Origin: Micavibrio sp. UBA6145
GTDB lineage: Bacteria > Pseudomonadota > Alphaproteobacteria > Micavibrionales > UBA1664
Direction of reading: 5' to 3'
Assembly (NCBI GenBank): GCA_002423205.1
Contig: DIUZ01000024.1
Location: 241,834 to 305,833 of the forward strand
Length of the DNA: 64,000 nt
This document shows positions 1 to 8,001 of the stretch, piece by piece. The position numbers were made by a program, and so were the translations under genes. Position 1 is the stretch's first letter. Each line of letters opens with the position of its first letter. The notes under the pieces were generated by a model, which did no database searches, was not told the origin of the DNA, and saw nothing but the letters and a program-made list of their open reading frames with translations.

Positions 1-844
1 CGCCGACGTTTTCCGATACACGAATGAATGTGACGCGCGGTGCGTTCGGGTCGAGCAGGAAGTCCGGCCCTTGCGCGATATTCATGATGGTGTGCGCGTC
101 AACGCGCACGGCGCGTGTTTCGGTCAGGAACGGTGCCAGATCGGCAAAGGCCAGCTTCTTGAAGGCGTTGAACTGGTCCAGATCCATGTCGGCGACATTG
201 ATGGTGACATTGCCCTTGTCGGTGACCAGCACCAGGCCGTCACCATTTTCGCTGACATGCGCGGCGGTGACATTGGCTGTGGTGCCCAGGGTTTTGGACG
301 CAAGTTCATCGAACAGGCCGGCAAAGGCACCGTCTTTAATATCTGTCGTGGCCGTGCCTTTCAGCGCGGCGGAAAGCTGGCCCAGCAGTTTGGCAATCTC
401 CGGGTCCTGCATGAACAGGCCTTCGATCGATTGTGTCTGCGTTGTCAGGCTGGCCAGCGTGTCGAGCATGGATTGCGCGGTTTCATCCAGCGTGCCGTCC
501 GGCGTCATGTGCGGGGCGAATACGGCAGCCAGCGGACCGGGCAGGGATGCGAGATCTTCGGTTTTAAGGCTTTGAAGCCTGGCCAGAAGGTCCGGCGAAA
601 CGCTGATCAGTTCGATCAGGCCGGACTGGTCGGCGTTGGCGGGTTTAGCCCCAGACAAAAAGTCACTGGCAGCCACCTGGCTTGCGCGCGACTTGGCAAG
701 GCCGCCAAGCAGCAGGGATTTAAATGCCTCGGCATCACCGCCGCCGAGCAGGGCGTCGCCGATCGATGCCGTGCCTTTACCTTTTGCACCGGCAGATGTG
801 GCCGCGCCAAGCAGTTGTGCAATATTGAATGATGCGTTTGCCAT
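1..844 (-). CDS. FliK-like flagellar hook-length control protein, N-terminal part (runs off window)
   Basis: An open frame starts at ATG 844 and continues without a stop to the window edge, giving at least 281 residues. The 3' end is missing. The visible part is Ala/Leu/Asp-rich, low in cysteine and has no signal peptide or membrane segment, as in the variable N-terminal part of hook-length control proteins. It is the fourth gene of the flgI operon, 15 bases after the FlgN-like gene, with an AAGGA ribosome site about 10 bases before the ATG. FliK assignment is an inference from context and composition; the conserved FliK C-terminal domain lies outside the window, so another late flagellar protein remains possible. 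Confidence 0.5.
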   Translation of the reverse strand, partial: MANASFNIAQLLGAATSAGAKGKGTASIGDALLGGGDAEAFKSLLLGGLAKSRASQVAASDFLSGAKPANADQSGLIELISVSPDLLARLQSLKTEDLASLPGPLAAVFAPHMTPDGTLDETAQSMLDTLASLTTQTQSIEGLFMQDPEIAKLLGQLSAALKGTATTDIKDGAFAGLFDELASKTLGTTANVTAAHVSENGDGLVLVTDKGNVTINVADMDLDQFNAFKKLAFADLAPFLTETRAVRVDAHTIMNIAQGPDFLLDPNAPRVTFIRVSENVG

Positions 845-859
845 GGGGAAATTCTTTCC

Positions 860-1312
860 TTAGAGGACTTCGTTGACTTGCAGGGACAGCGGCGCTTGCG
901 ACTTGTTGCCGCTTTCGCCTTTTTTGTTATAGGTGTGGCGGTTGCCGTGCACGGTGTCGCGTGCGCAACGCACGATACGGTCGACGATGCGTTGCATCGA
1001 ATTGCGGCCGGCTTCCAGCGCGAGGCTGTTGCGGGCGGCGGATTCGCGGAACTTGTCGTTGGATGCCTTGAGGCGTTCGATAATCTTCGGGTCGGCCTTG
1101 TTCAGGTTGGGCGTCTGGCGCTGCAATGTGTCCATCATCGAACGGTAACGTGTCAGCATCGCGAATTTGTCGTTCTGAATGTCACGGAATGATTTGAAAT
1201 CCGATGCGTGCACGGCCTGTGACTCGCGGTCCAGGATATCGGTCAGCGTCGACATGATGTTTTCGACTTCGCTGGTCAGTGTGATGGTGGCGTTGGTGAT
1301 GGCCGGGCTCAT
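860..1312 (-). CDS. FlgN-like flagellar export chaperone
   Basis: A 150-residue, mostly helical, charged protein whose repeated acidic/basic heptads suggest a long helical hairpin like that of FlgN, the cytoplasmic chaperone that delivers hook-filament junction proteins FlgK and FlgL to the export gate. The start at 1312 has a strong GGGGAG site nine bases upstream, overlapping the end of the rod-binding gene. It is the third gene of the flgI operon. FlgN sequences diverge strongly, so the call rests on size, helical character and gene order, not on an invariant motif. Confidence 0.6.
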   Translation of the reverse strand: MSPAITNATITLTSEVENIMSTLTDILDRESQAVHASDFKSFRDIQNDKFAMLTRYRSMMDTLQRQTPNLNKADPKIIERLKASNDKFRESAARNSLALEAGRNSMQRIVDRIVRCARDTVHGNRHTYNKKGESGNKSQAPLSLQVNEVL

Positions 1313-1318
1313 ATTGTA

Positions 1319-1666
1319 TTACTCCCCTGAGTTCATTTTGGATTGCATCTCGATCATGGCGCCCTTGATAGAGTCAGCCAGGCCAATGCCGCCCGCTGCC
1401 GAGATTTTTTTGCCGTATTCCTGGATCATCATGCTTTTCCATGTCTCTTCCGCCTGACCGCCGCCGAATTCGGAATCGGTCGGAATGGTTTCGAACATGG
1501 GCTGCATCATTTCGCTGATGAACATGGCTTCGAAGTCCTGGGACGCGGCGTCGATCTCAGCCATTTTCTTGTCGCTGATCGCGCCCTTGGCTTTTTCAAG
1601 CGCAACGTCAACATTGGCCATACGCGCGAAGAACGGGTCGGATGCTGTGAAGATATTGCCGCTCAT
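1319..1666 (-). CDS. flgJ: FlgJ-like rod-binding protein (rod domain only)
   Basis: A 115-residue protein matching the N-terminal rod-binding domain of FlgJ, with the typical segment of the form ..A..DFEAMFI.EMM.PMFE.. near residues 43-60. The muramidase domain found in enterobacterial FlgJ is absent, which is usual in alphaproteobacteria, where a separate enzyme clears peptidoglycan for the rod. The ATG at 1666 overlaps the flgI stop by one base (TGATG), implying translational coupling. A GTG one codon earlier is possible but less likely. Confidence 0.85.
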   Translation of the reverse strand: MSGNIFTASDPFFARMANVDVALEKAKGAISDKKMAEIDAASQDFEAMFISEMMQPMFETIPTDSEFGGGQAEETWKSMMIQEYGKKISAAGGIGLADSIKGAMIEMQSKMNSGE

Positions 1667-2784
1667 CACAGCACCTCGATTTCGGCCTGGAGGGCACCGG
1701 CGGCTTTGATGGCCTGCAGAATGGTGATCACATCGCGCGGGGTTACGCCCAGTGCGTTGAGGCTTGAGACCAGTTCCTGCAGCGTTACGCCTTCGGGCAG
1801 GTAGGCAATATTGGCCTGGTCGTTGTCGCCGGTGATGTCGAGGCTGGTGCGCGGGACGACGACGGTATCGCCGTTTTCGCTGAACGGTGCAGGTTGCGAC
1901 ACCTGCGGTGTTTCGGTGATGCGCACGGTCAAATTGCCTTGAGCGACGGCAACGGTGGAGATGCGCACATCGGCACCCATGACGATCACGCCGGAGCGTT
2001 CGTCGATCACGATCTTGGCGACCTGATCCGGCTGGATGGTCAGTTGTTCGACATCGGTAACCAGATCCACCACGGCCTTACCGGCGGGCGGGGTCAGTTT
2101 GACGGATGAATTGTTCTCAACCACGGCGACTTTGGAGCCGTATTGCTGGTTGATGGTGGCGGCGATGCGGCGCGCGGTCGTAAAGTCAGGATTGCGCAGG
2201 CCAAGGCGTACGGACGGCAGGGACGCCAGGTCAAAGCCGATTTCTTTTTCAACAATCGCGCCGTTGGGGACGCGGCCCGCGGTCGGGGTGTTCTGGGTCA
2301 CGCCGCCGGCATCGCCGGATGCGGTGAAGCCGGACACGGTCACGGGGCCCTGGGCAACAGCATAGACTTCAGAGTCGCCGCCCATAAGCGGGGTGACCAG
2401 AAGCGTGCCGCCCTGCAACGACTTGGCATCGCCCAGGGTGGATACGTTGACGTCGATACGGCTGCCCTGATTGGTGAAGGGGGGCAGGGTGGATGTCACC
2501 ATGACGGCGGCGACGTTGCCGGTGTTCAGGTTCTGGTCGCGGACGTTGACGCCAAGGCGTTCAAGCATGGCGGTGAGGGATTGTTTGGTGAATGGGGCGT
2601 TGCCCAGCTTGTCGCCAGTACCGTTCAGGCCGACAACAAGGCCGTAACCGATCAGCATGTTTTCGCGCACGCCTTCGACGTCCACGATGTCCTTGATACG
2701 GGACGGACCCTCAGCCGATGCGGTGCCGGCGAAACCGAGACCGAAGAGAGCGATGGCCGTCAAAGTAAGGGCTTGTATGCGCAT
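1666..2784 (-). CDS. flgI: Flagellar P-ring protein FlgI
   Basis: A 372-residue FlgI of normal length. A cleavable signal peptide (residues 1-24, ending TASA) is followed by the conserved start SRIKDIVDVEGVRENMLIGYG and the family segments GLNGTGD near residue 54 and TSTLPPF near residue 97. FlgI forms the P ring around the rod in the peptidoglycan layer after Sec export. It is first in the operon flgI-flgJ-flgN-FliK-like, and the spacing fits a sigma-54 promoter at 2810-2825. The diverging neighbour is fliX, as in Caulobacter. Confidence 0.97.
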   Translation of the reverse strand: MRIQALTLTAIALFGLGFAGTASAEGPSRIKDIVDVEGVRENMLIGYGLVVGLNGTGDKLGNAPFTKQSLTAMLERLGVNVRDQNLNTGNVAAVMVTSTLPPFTNQGSRIDVNVSTLGDAKSLQGGTLLVTPLMGGDSEVYAVAQGPVTVSGFTASGDAGGVTQNTPTAGRVPNGAIVEKEIGFDLASLPSVRLGLRNPDFTTARRIAATINQQYGSKVAVVENNSSVKLTPPAGKAVVDLVTDVEQLTIQPDQVAKIVIDERSGVIVMGADVRISTVAVAQGNLTVRITETPQVSQPAPFSENGDTVVVPRTSLDITGDNDQANIAYLPEGVTLQELVSSLNALGVTPRDVITILQAIKAAGALQAEIEVL

Positions 2785-2809
2785 GGTATTCCTTTCCGGG
2801 AATTACCTT

Positions 2810-2825
2810 TGCGAGAAGCGTGCCA
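2810..2825 (-). promoter_or_regulatory. Sigma-54 promoter for flgI
   Basis: Read on the minus strand the site is TTGGCACG-CTTC-TCGCA, with the invariant GG and GC separated by exactly ten bases. The -12 GC lies 27 bases before the flgI ATG, leaving room for a short leader. Near-identical sites precede flgB and flgF in this window, so they support one another. Confidence 0.8.
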
Positions 2826-2970
2826 AGTCCGGCCTGCCCACGAGTCGTGGGTATCCCGGACTTGGTTTGTTGATGCCTGCTATCGCAGGCACCCCCCGCA
2901 TAATATGGCCGCCCCACCAACCCCATATTATGCGGGGACCCCTATATAAGGTGGGGACCCCGGTGGGGTT
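2823..2970. repeat. Stack of inverted repeats between flgI and fliX
   Basis: Four dyads follow one another. (a) 2823-2865: outer arms CCAAGTCCGG/CCGGACTTGG with an inner palindrome CCCACGA-g-TCGTGGG. (b) 2874-2891: TGCCTGC-tatc-GCAGGCA. (c) 2894-2937: perfect 15-base arms CCCCGCATAATATGG and complement around a 14-base spacer. (d) 2953-2968: GGGGACCCC followed by a GGGG arm; GGGGACCCC also occurs at 2934-2942. The first dyad overlaps the -24 region of the flgI promoter. The arrangement may bind regulators (FlbD-type enhancer sites are expected here) or fold in the fliX leader. Confidence 0.75.
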
Positions 2971-3010
2971 GTTCTTGAAGTCTTAAGGCTTTGGCCAGAC
3001 AATGAAGCCC

Positions 3011-3454
3011 ATGAGAATTGAAGGGCCTCGGTCCACTTCCGACGTTAAAAAGTCCGACAAGGCCCGCAAATCCGGCGGGACAGGCGGCGCGTTCAGTGCC
3101 TTTCTGGATGAAGGCGGGGCGGAAACCGCCCCCCCGGCGCGGGGTGCAGCGCCCATGGGTGGTATTGGCAATCTTCTCGCCGTGCAGGGTGCGGATGATC
3201 CGACCGAGGGCAGAAAACGTAAAAAGATGATGGAGCGGGCGGACAAGGTCCTGACCGCGCTGGACGGCGTGCACCGGGGGCTGGTGAACGGCGACCTGTC
3301 GACCGTCCAGATGGACGAGGTTGGCCGCGCCGTGCGCGAAAACCGCGAAAATATCAATGATCCCAGATTGTTGGCGATTCTGGACGAGGTGGATTTGCGG
3401 GCCCAGGTGGAGCTTGCCAAGCTCGAAATGGCCCGCGATAAAGCCAAATCATAA
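3011..3454 (+). CDS. fliX: Class II flagellar assembly regulator FliX
   Basis: A 147-residue protein with the FliX layout: N-terminal start MRIEGPR, a Gly/Ala-rich linker, the GGIGNLLAVQ segment near residue 50, and a helical C-terminal half ending in the conserved DPRLLAILDEVDLRAQVELAKLE region. In Caulobacter FliX links flagellar assembly to the sigma-54 activator FlbD. The ATG at 3011 is preferred because family members begin MKIEGP or similar; an in-frame ATG at 3002 would add three residues. It diverges from flgI and is followed by dksA, a conserved alphaproteobacterial arrangement. FlbD itself is not in the window. Confidence 0.92.
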   Translation: MRIEGPRSTSDVKKSDKARKSGGTGGAFSAFLDEGGAETAPPARGAAPMGGIGNLLAVQGADDPTEGRKRKKMMERADKVLTALDGVHRGLVNGDLSTVQMDEVGRAVRENRENINDPRLLAILDEVDLRAQVELAKLEMARDKAKS

Positions 3455-3555
3455 CAAAGGTTTAGATAAACGGGTGCAAACGCCTTGTTTCGCTTGCGGA
3501 ATCACCCGACCATTTCTATATATGTTGCCTTGATTCACCAGGGGGTTTTTGACCA

Positions 3556-3990
3556 ATGACCATGCCAAGCACTGTCACCGTCCCACCGGATTACGATCCG
3601 AAAAAGGACAAAGGCAAATTCATGAACCCAATTATGGGTGCCTACTTCAGAAAGAAGTTGATCGCCTGGCGCACCGAGCTATTGGCCGGATCGGAAGAGA
3701 CGGTTCATAACACCCTTCAGAGCACCGAACTTCAAAAGCCGGATATTGCCGACCGTGCCGCCGCTGAAACGGATCACGCGCTGGAACTGCGCACCCGCGA
3801 CCGTGAGCGCAAGCTGATCGGCAAGATCAACGAAGCGCTGATGCGCATCGATGACGGCAGCTATGGTTTCTGTGAAGAGACCGGCGAGCCGATCGCCGTG
3901 GCCCGCCTGGACGCCCGTCCGACGGCGACACTTTCGCTCGAAGCGCAAGAGAGGCACGAGCGTCTGGAAAAAACGCATCGCGACGATTAA
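3556..3990 (+). CDS. dksA: DksA/TraR-family RNA polymerase-binding transcription factor, cysteine-poor
   Basis: A 144-residue DksA. It has a coiled-coil domain (about residues 30-105, AAAETDHALELRTRDRERKL) and the C-terminal zinc-finger fold beginning DDGSYGFCEETGEPI. DksA enters the RNA polymerase secondary channel and, with ppGpp, adjusts transcription of rRNA, biosynthetic and flagellar genes. Only one of the four canonical zinc-finger cysteines is kept; the others are Thr, Ala and Ser. Such Cys-poor forms are known among alphaproteobacterial DksA proteins. The initiation region has a GGGGG-rich ribosome site. A terminator follows at 4053-4092. Confidence 0.93.
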   Translation: MTMPSTVTVPPDYDPKKDKGKFMNPIMGAYFRKKLIAWRTELLAGSEETVHNTLQSTELQKPDIADRAAAETDHALELRTRDRERKLIGKINEALMRIDDGSYGFCEETGEPIAVARLDARPTATLSLEAQERHERLEKTHRDD

Positions 3991-4029
3991 TTAAATCTGG
4001 CGGCAACGCCGCCGGGGCGACGATTAATT
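3980..4029. repeat. 13-base direct repeat around the dksA stop codon
   Basis: GCGACGATTAATT occurs at 3980-3992, including the dksA stop, and again at 4017-4029, a period of 37 bases. A GC hairpin GGCGGC-aac-GCCGCC (about 4000-4014) lies between the copies. It looks like a small local duplication. Confidence 0.7.
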
Positions 4030-4052
4030 CGCGTTATTTCCTAAGGAATAAT

Positions 4053-4092
4053 CAAACCAACCCGCACCAGCTTAGGAGGCGGGTTTGTTTTT
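4053..4092 (+). terminator. Rho-independent terminator after dksA
   Basis: The arms CAAACC..CCCGC and GCGGGTTTG surround a loop containing AGCTTA, and the right arm runs into TTTGTTTTT. It ends the fliX-dksA side of this convergent region. Confidence 0.75.
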
Positions 4093-4256
4093 GCCTGAAA
4101 TTTTTAAACTGCATTTGAGGCGCGTTCTTAAAGTGTTGCTTTAAAGATTTTGATTCAAAAGTATCACTTTAAAAGTAATGAATCTGAGTCTTTGGTTTAA
4201 GAGTGTCGCTTTAAAAGCGATGCTTCTAAAGTTCTGAATCAGTGATTCCGGTAAAC
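4093..4256. repeat. AT-rich spacer with three degenerate ~30-base repeats
   Basis: No gene is seen between the dksA and flgH terminators. Three imperfect copies sit at about 4128-4156, 4156-4185 and 4197-4227, sharing the core GTnTCGCTTTAAAAG. The third contains the hairpin TCGCTTT-a-AAAGCGA. GATTCA/TGAATC arms flank the second copy, and a final dyad GAATCA-g-TGATTC lies near 4236-4248. Composition is far more AT-rich than the neighbouring genes. A protein-binding array or a small RNA is possible; function unknown. Confidence 0.6.
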
Positions 4257-4287
4257 AAAAAAGACCCCGCTTTTGAGGGCGGGGCCA
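4257..4287 (-). terminator. Rho-independent terminator of the flgFGAH operon
   Basis: Read on the minus strand, GGCCCCGC and GCGGGGTC pair around CTCAAAA and are followed by TTTTTTG. It lies 68 bases beyond the flgH stop. Confidence 0.85.
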
Positions 4288-4354
4288 AGGCTTTGGGTCC
4301 TACTGGAGAAAAAACTTTTGGGTTTGCGCGAGCCGCCACGCCAACCCTCGCGCG

Positions 4355-5113
4355 TTAGAATGGTGAAATTACGTCCAGAACCTGCTGGCCGTAACGCGGC
4401 TGCTGGATGTCGGTGATCTGGCCGCGGCCGCCGTATGAGATGCGGGCTTCGGCAATTTTTTCGTACGGGATCGTGTTTTCGATCGAGATGTCTTCGGGGC
4501 GGATGACGCCGGTGACGTTCAGGACGCGATTTTCGAAGTTCACGCGCACTTCCTGGTTGCCGGTGATGACCATGTTGCCGTTGGGCAGGATCTGGTTCAC
4601 GGTCGCGGCGACCTTCAGTTTGATGTCTTCATTGCGTTTGACTTCGCCTTTGCCCGCGTTGGACGAGGCGGTTTCGCCGCCGATCAGGGCCGCCGGGTTC
4701 ACGCCGTTCGGGAGGATCTTGTCGAGATAGCCTTCAAATCCAAGAGCGTTGGTCAGGGCCGAATCTTCGGTTGCGCTGCGGTCGCGCTTGGTTTCGTTCT
4801 TCATGTTGGCTTCATCGGCGATGTCGATGTTCACGGTCAGGATGTCACCGATATCCTTGGCGCGCTGGTCCTTGAAGAATGTTTTGCGGCTGCCCCCGGC
4901 CCAGAGCGAGTTGGGCTGGCGTTCGGTGAGTTCGGGCGCCGGCATCGGCATGCTGACCGGGCGGTAACCGGGTACGGCGGTCGGGTTCTGGATGGCGGAC
5001 TGGCGCGGAACTTCGCCAATGCTGGCCAGGCGGTCGACGGCGTTGCAGGCGCTTAAAGACAGGGCCGTCAGGGTGCCGAGGGTCAGAAGTTTGAATGTTT
5101 TCAGGTGTTTCAT
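4355..5113 (-). CDS. flgH: Flagellar L-ring lipoprotein FlgH
   Basis: A 252-residue outer-membrane lipoprotein that forms the L ring around the rod. The N-terminus MKHLKTFKLL..LSLSAC carries a lipobox with Cys at residue 23. The conserved NSLWAGG and KDIGDILTVNI segments and the C-terminal RYGQQVLDVISPF are present. The ATG at 5113 is chosen because GAGGA lies eight bases upstream and because it gives a normal lipoprotein signal; earlier ATGs at 5122 and 5128 would run into the ribosome site. It is the last gene of flgF-flgG-flgA-flgH, directly after flgA. Confidence 0.96.
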   Translation of the reverse strand: MKHLKTFKLLTLGTLTALSLSACNAVDRLASIGEVPRQSAIQNPTAVPGYRPVSMPMPAPELTERQPNSLWAGGSRKTFFKDQRAKDIGDILTVNIDIADEANMKNETKRDRSATEDSALTNALGFEGYLDKILPNGVNPAALIGGETASSNAGKGEVKRNEDIKLKVAATVNQILPNGNMVITGNQEVRVNFENRVLNVTGVIRPEDISIENTIPYEKIAEARISYGGRGQITDIQQPRYGQQVLDVISPF

Positions 5114-5124
5114 AGCGCACATCC

Positions 5125-6129
5125 TCAATTAACGGTGATTTGTTTGGTCCCGGTCACACGTCCCTCGATCGTGCGGTTGGACCCTGAATTGGAGACTTTG
5201 ATGCTCTGGCCCATGGCGCCGTCTTCGAGGGCGCGGCCCTTGGTAGTCAGGCGCATGCCGTTATTGTCGAACACCATGGTCACCATTTCACCGCGCGATA
5301 CCATTTGGGGCATCTGAAGGTCGTTCGGGCTGATCACCACACCGGCGGCAATAGCGCGGCGGGGGGTGGAACCGATCATTTCGCCGGCGCTCTGGATCAC
5401 GTTCGGACCAACGGTCGATGCCTTGCGGGTGACATAGGCGATATCGTTCTGGTTGATGACTTCGCCGTTGCGCTTGTCCTTTTTAAGGACGGGGACGCTG
5501 ACGACGCGCTCGGCGACGCCGCGGACATTGACGGTCTGCTGGTTTTTGCCGTCGGCATCCGACACCTTGATGATGGCCGAATATGTGCCGCCAACCGGCT
5601 GCATGTTGAAGTCGGTGACATCGACGCGCGGGGTGCCGTTATTGGGGATGATGATCTGCGGCACCTCGGATGTGACGCTGATATTGTACATCGCGGGGTC
5701 GCCTGATTCTGTCAAATGATCACGCAGGATCGATTTGATCGTGCCGCTATCCACGATCGACGCGTCGCGGCGGATACGGACCTGATCGTCACCCTGCGGA
5801 CGCCACGGCATATCAAAGGCCGTGGCAATGCGCAGCAATGTGGCCGAATTCCAGACCAGTTCTTCACCCGGTTGCGGGGCGGGGGCGAGGACGAATTCCG
5901 CGTTTTGCGACACGCCTTCGAAAACATCGCCCAGGGTGACGTTATGCCCTTTGACCGCAACATCGGCACGCGGCACGGGGTTGAGCGGGCCCGCGAACGC
6001 CTTGTTCGCACCGCAAATCACGATACCAGCCACGACCGTGAGGGCGAGGATGATCACCAGAAGCTTGCCGGCCAGATGGGCGGAAAGCTCGTTGGGATTT
6101 GTGCGTTTGAACGTGGCGGTGGCGGTCAT
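5125..6129 (-). CDS. flgA: Flagellar P-ring assembly chaperone FlgA
   Basis: A 334-residue periplasmic chaperone for P-ring formation by FlgI. An N-terminal membrane or signal segment spans roughly residues 24-46. The C-terminal half carries the SAF-type domain (VPVLKKDKRNGEVINQNDIAYVTR, then GSTPRRAIAAG and the SRGEMVTMVF/GRALEDGAMGQSIKVSN pattern typical of FlgA). It is longer than enterobacterial FlgA because of an extra N-terminal domain, common in alphaproteobacteria. A GGAGTCTGAC ribosome site precedes the ATG. Confidence 0.95.
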   Translation of the reverse strand: MTATATFKRTNPNELSAHLAGKLLVIILALTVVAGIVICGANKAFAGPLNPVPRADVAVKGHNVTLGDVFEGVSQNAEFVLAPAPQPGEELVWNSATLLRIATAFDMPWRPQGDDQVRIRRDASIVDSGTIKSILRDHLTESGDPAMYNISVTSEVPQIIIPNNGTPRVDVTDFNMQPVGGTYSAIIKVSDADGKNQQTVNVRGVAERVVSVPVLKKDKRNGEVINQNDIAYVTRKASTVGPNVIQSAGEMIGSTPRRAIAAGVVISPNDLQMPQMVSRGEMVTMVFDNNGMRLTTKGRALEDGAMGQSIKVSNSGSNRTIEGRVTGTKQITVN

Positions 6130-6164
6130 GTCAGACTCCGTTGCTGCGTTATTAAGGGTTTTTG

Positions 6165-6950
6165 TTATCTAAGCTGGGTCAGGGTGCCGAGCATGTCGTC
6201 CGAGGTCTGGATGACCTTGGAATTCATCTCGTATGCGCGCTGGGCGGTGATCAGCGTGGTGATTTCATCGACCACGTTGACGTTGGATGCCTCGCGGGCA
6301 CCCTGTTGAATGGCGCCAAAGCCGACATCGGTGGGGTTGCCGACGGTGGGCGTGCCCGATGCGTCGGTTTCCAGCAGGATGTTACCGCCGACCGCTTCAA
6401 GACCCGCGTCGTTCTGGAAGACCGCGATCTGGATCTGGCCGATCTGCTGGGTCGCAATCGTGCCGGGGACTTTCACCTGGACCATGCCGTCTTCAGAAAT
6501 GTCGACCTGGGTCGCGTCCGCCGGAACGGTGATGCCCGGTTCCAGAGGGTAGCCGTCGAGGTTAACGATTTCGCCGTCGCCGTTGAGCGAGAAGGAACCG
6601 TCACGGCTGTAGCCGATGCTGCCGTCCGGCATGCTGATCTGGAAGTAGCCGCGACCGGCGATGGCCATGTCATAGGTGTTGCCGGTGATGGACATCGGGC
6701 CCTGTTCATTGATGCGGTAGATCGAACCCGGTTTGACGCCGAGGCCGACCTGGATGCCCGAAGGCAGGACTGTGCCGACCGACGACGACGTAATGCCGGG
6801 GCGGGTCTTGTTCTGGTACATCAGGTCCTGAAACTGAGCGCGCTGACGTTTAAAGCCGGTTGTGGTCATGTTGGCGATGTTGTTGGAAATGGTATCCACA
6901 TTCATCTGCTGGGCCAGCATGCCGGTGGCTGCGATATCAAGGGAAAGCAT
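6165..6950 (-). CDS. flgG: Flagellar distal rod protein FlgG
   Basis: A 261-residue FlgG, the usual length. The N-terminal rod motif (AATGMLAQQMNVDTISNNIANMTTTGFKRQRAQFQDL) and the C-terminal helix ending EMNSKVIQTSDDMLGTLTQL are both clear. FlgG forms the distal rod across the periplasm and is exported without a signal peptide. An AGGAG site precedes the start. It is second in the operon after flgF. Confidence 0.97.
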   Translation of the reverse strand: MLSLDIAATGMLAQQMNVDTISNNIANMTTTGFKRQRAQFQDLMYQNKTRPGITSSSVGTVLPSGIQVGLGVKPGSIYRINEQGPMSITGNTYDMAIAGRGYFQISMPDGSIGYSRDGSFSLNGDGEIVNLDGYPLEPGITVPADATQVDISEDGMVQVKVPGTIATQQIGQIQIAVFQNDAGLEAVGGNILLETDASGTPTVGNPTDVGFGAIQQGAREASNVNVVDEITTLITAQRAYEMNSKVIQTSDDMLGTLTQLR

Positions 6951-7003
6951 GTTTTTATCTCCTGTAGTCTTTTAAATTCTGATCAAAATTTGCTGCGTTT
7001 ATC

Positions 7004-7729
7004 TTATGATGGGCTGGTCAGTGTTTTAATGGTTGAGCGGACGCGGTCGTGTTCGTTCTGCATCATTTTGGCCACGCTCTGGTAGCTGCGGGATACGTCG
7101 ATCATGTCGGTCATCTCAAGGACGCCCTGGGTATTGGACCCTTCCAGTGCGTTCTGGATGACCTTGGTTTTTTCAGCCGGGATACCGGCGTCTCTGGCCT
7201 GGTACAGGCCTTCGCCAAACGGCGTCAGGGTCTGGATATTGGCGAATTCGGTGACCATCAGGTTGCCGACGGTGCCGTCCATCGTGGCGATGGAACCGGT
7301 GGCGTCGATTTTGATGTCGCGGCTGCCGGGTGGGACGGAAATCGGTGCGCCGCCGCCGTCCAGTACCTTGTACCCCTGCTGGGTGACAAGATTGCCTTCG
7401 GTATCAAGGCCGAACGAGCCGGCGCGGGTATACATGGTTTTTCCGCCCGGTCCCTGAACACCCAGGTAACCCGGACCTTCGAGTGCCACGTCCAGCGGGT
7501 TGCCGGTCAGTTTGACCGGACCGTTGGCGGCGACGCGGAAATTGCCGTAGTCCTCAACCATGGAAAGGGTTTCTTTCATGGTCTTGGGTTTGTCGAGGTA
7601 TTCAGCGAACACCATCTTGCCGGCCTTGAAGCCCGGCGTGTTGATGTTGGCGATGTTGTTCGCGATCATGTCCATGTGGGACTGGAGCGCGGTTAATCGC
7701 GAAAGGCCGATGTAAATGGTATTTTCCAT
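7004..7729 (-). CDS. flgF: Flagellar proximal rod protein FlgF
   Basis: A 241-residue rod protein with the N-terminal pattern ALQSHMDMIANNIANINTPGFK and the C-terminal helix DVSRSYQSVAKMMQNEHDRVRS. FlgF and FlgG share the flagellin/hook-type fold; the shorter length, first position and ENTIYIGLSRL start identify FlgF. It is first of the flgFGAH operon, which has a sigma-54 promoter match at 7763-7778. Confidence 0.95.
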   Translation of the reverse strand: MENTIYIGLSRLTALQSHMDMIANNIANINTPGFKAGKMVFAEYLDKPKTMKETLSMVEDYGNFRVAANGPVKLTGNPLDVALEGPGYLGVQGPGGKTMYTRAGSFGLDTEGNLVTQQGYKVLDGGGAPISVPPGSRDIKIDATGSIATMDGTVGNLMVTEFANIQTLTPFGEGLYQARDAGIPAEKTKVIQNALEGSNTQGVLEMTDMIDVSRSYQSVAKMMQNEHDRVRSTIKTLTSPS

Positions 7730-7762
7730 GGTGGTCCCGTATTTTTATCTCGGTTATCTCTT

Positions 7763-7778
7763 TGCACAGGGCGTGCCA
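7763..7778 (-). promoter_or_regulatory. Sigma-54 promoter for flgF operon
   Basis: The minus-strand sequence TGGCACG-CCCT-GTGCA keeps GG and GC ten bases apart. The -12 GC lies about 35 bases before the flgF ATG. It matches the flgI and flgB sites except for G in place of T at the start of the -12 box. Confidence 0.7.
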
Positions 7779-8001
7779 GCGTGATTTTGTTCATGTTTTC
7801 AATGGGTTTTTCCGCTCCATCCGGTGGTGTGACATTGTCTGTCCCGAGTCGTTGAGGGGGCGTGCAGGCGGAAGTATGGAAAAAATTGCCTGACGTTGAC
7901 GCGACGTCGCCTTGCGCCAGTCTGTTGGCGGCTTTTACGGCACAAGGCTTTGTGTTAACCTTTTCGATACAAGCAGGATTTCTCCTCAAGGACCCTCGAT
8001 C

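Noticed and set aside
71..832. Long plus-strand frame opposite the FliK-like gene
   Set aside because: It lies antisense to a frame with normal codon use, strong ribosome site and operon position; no family features in its translation.
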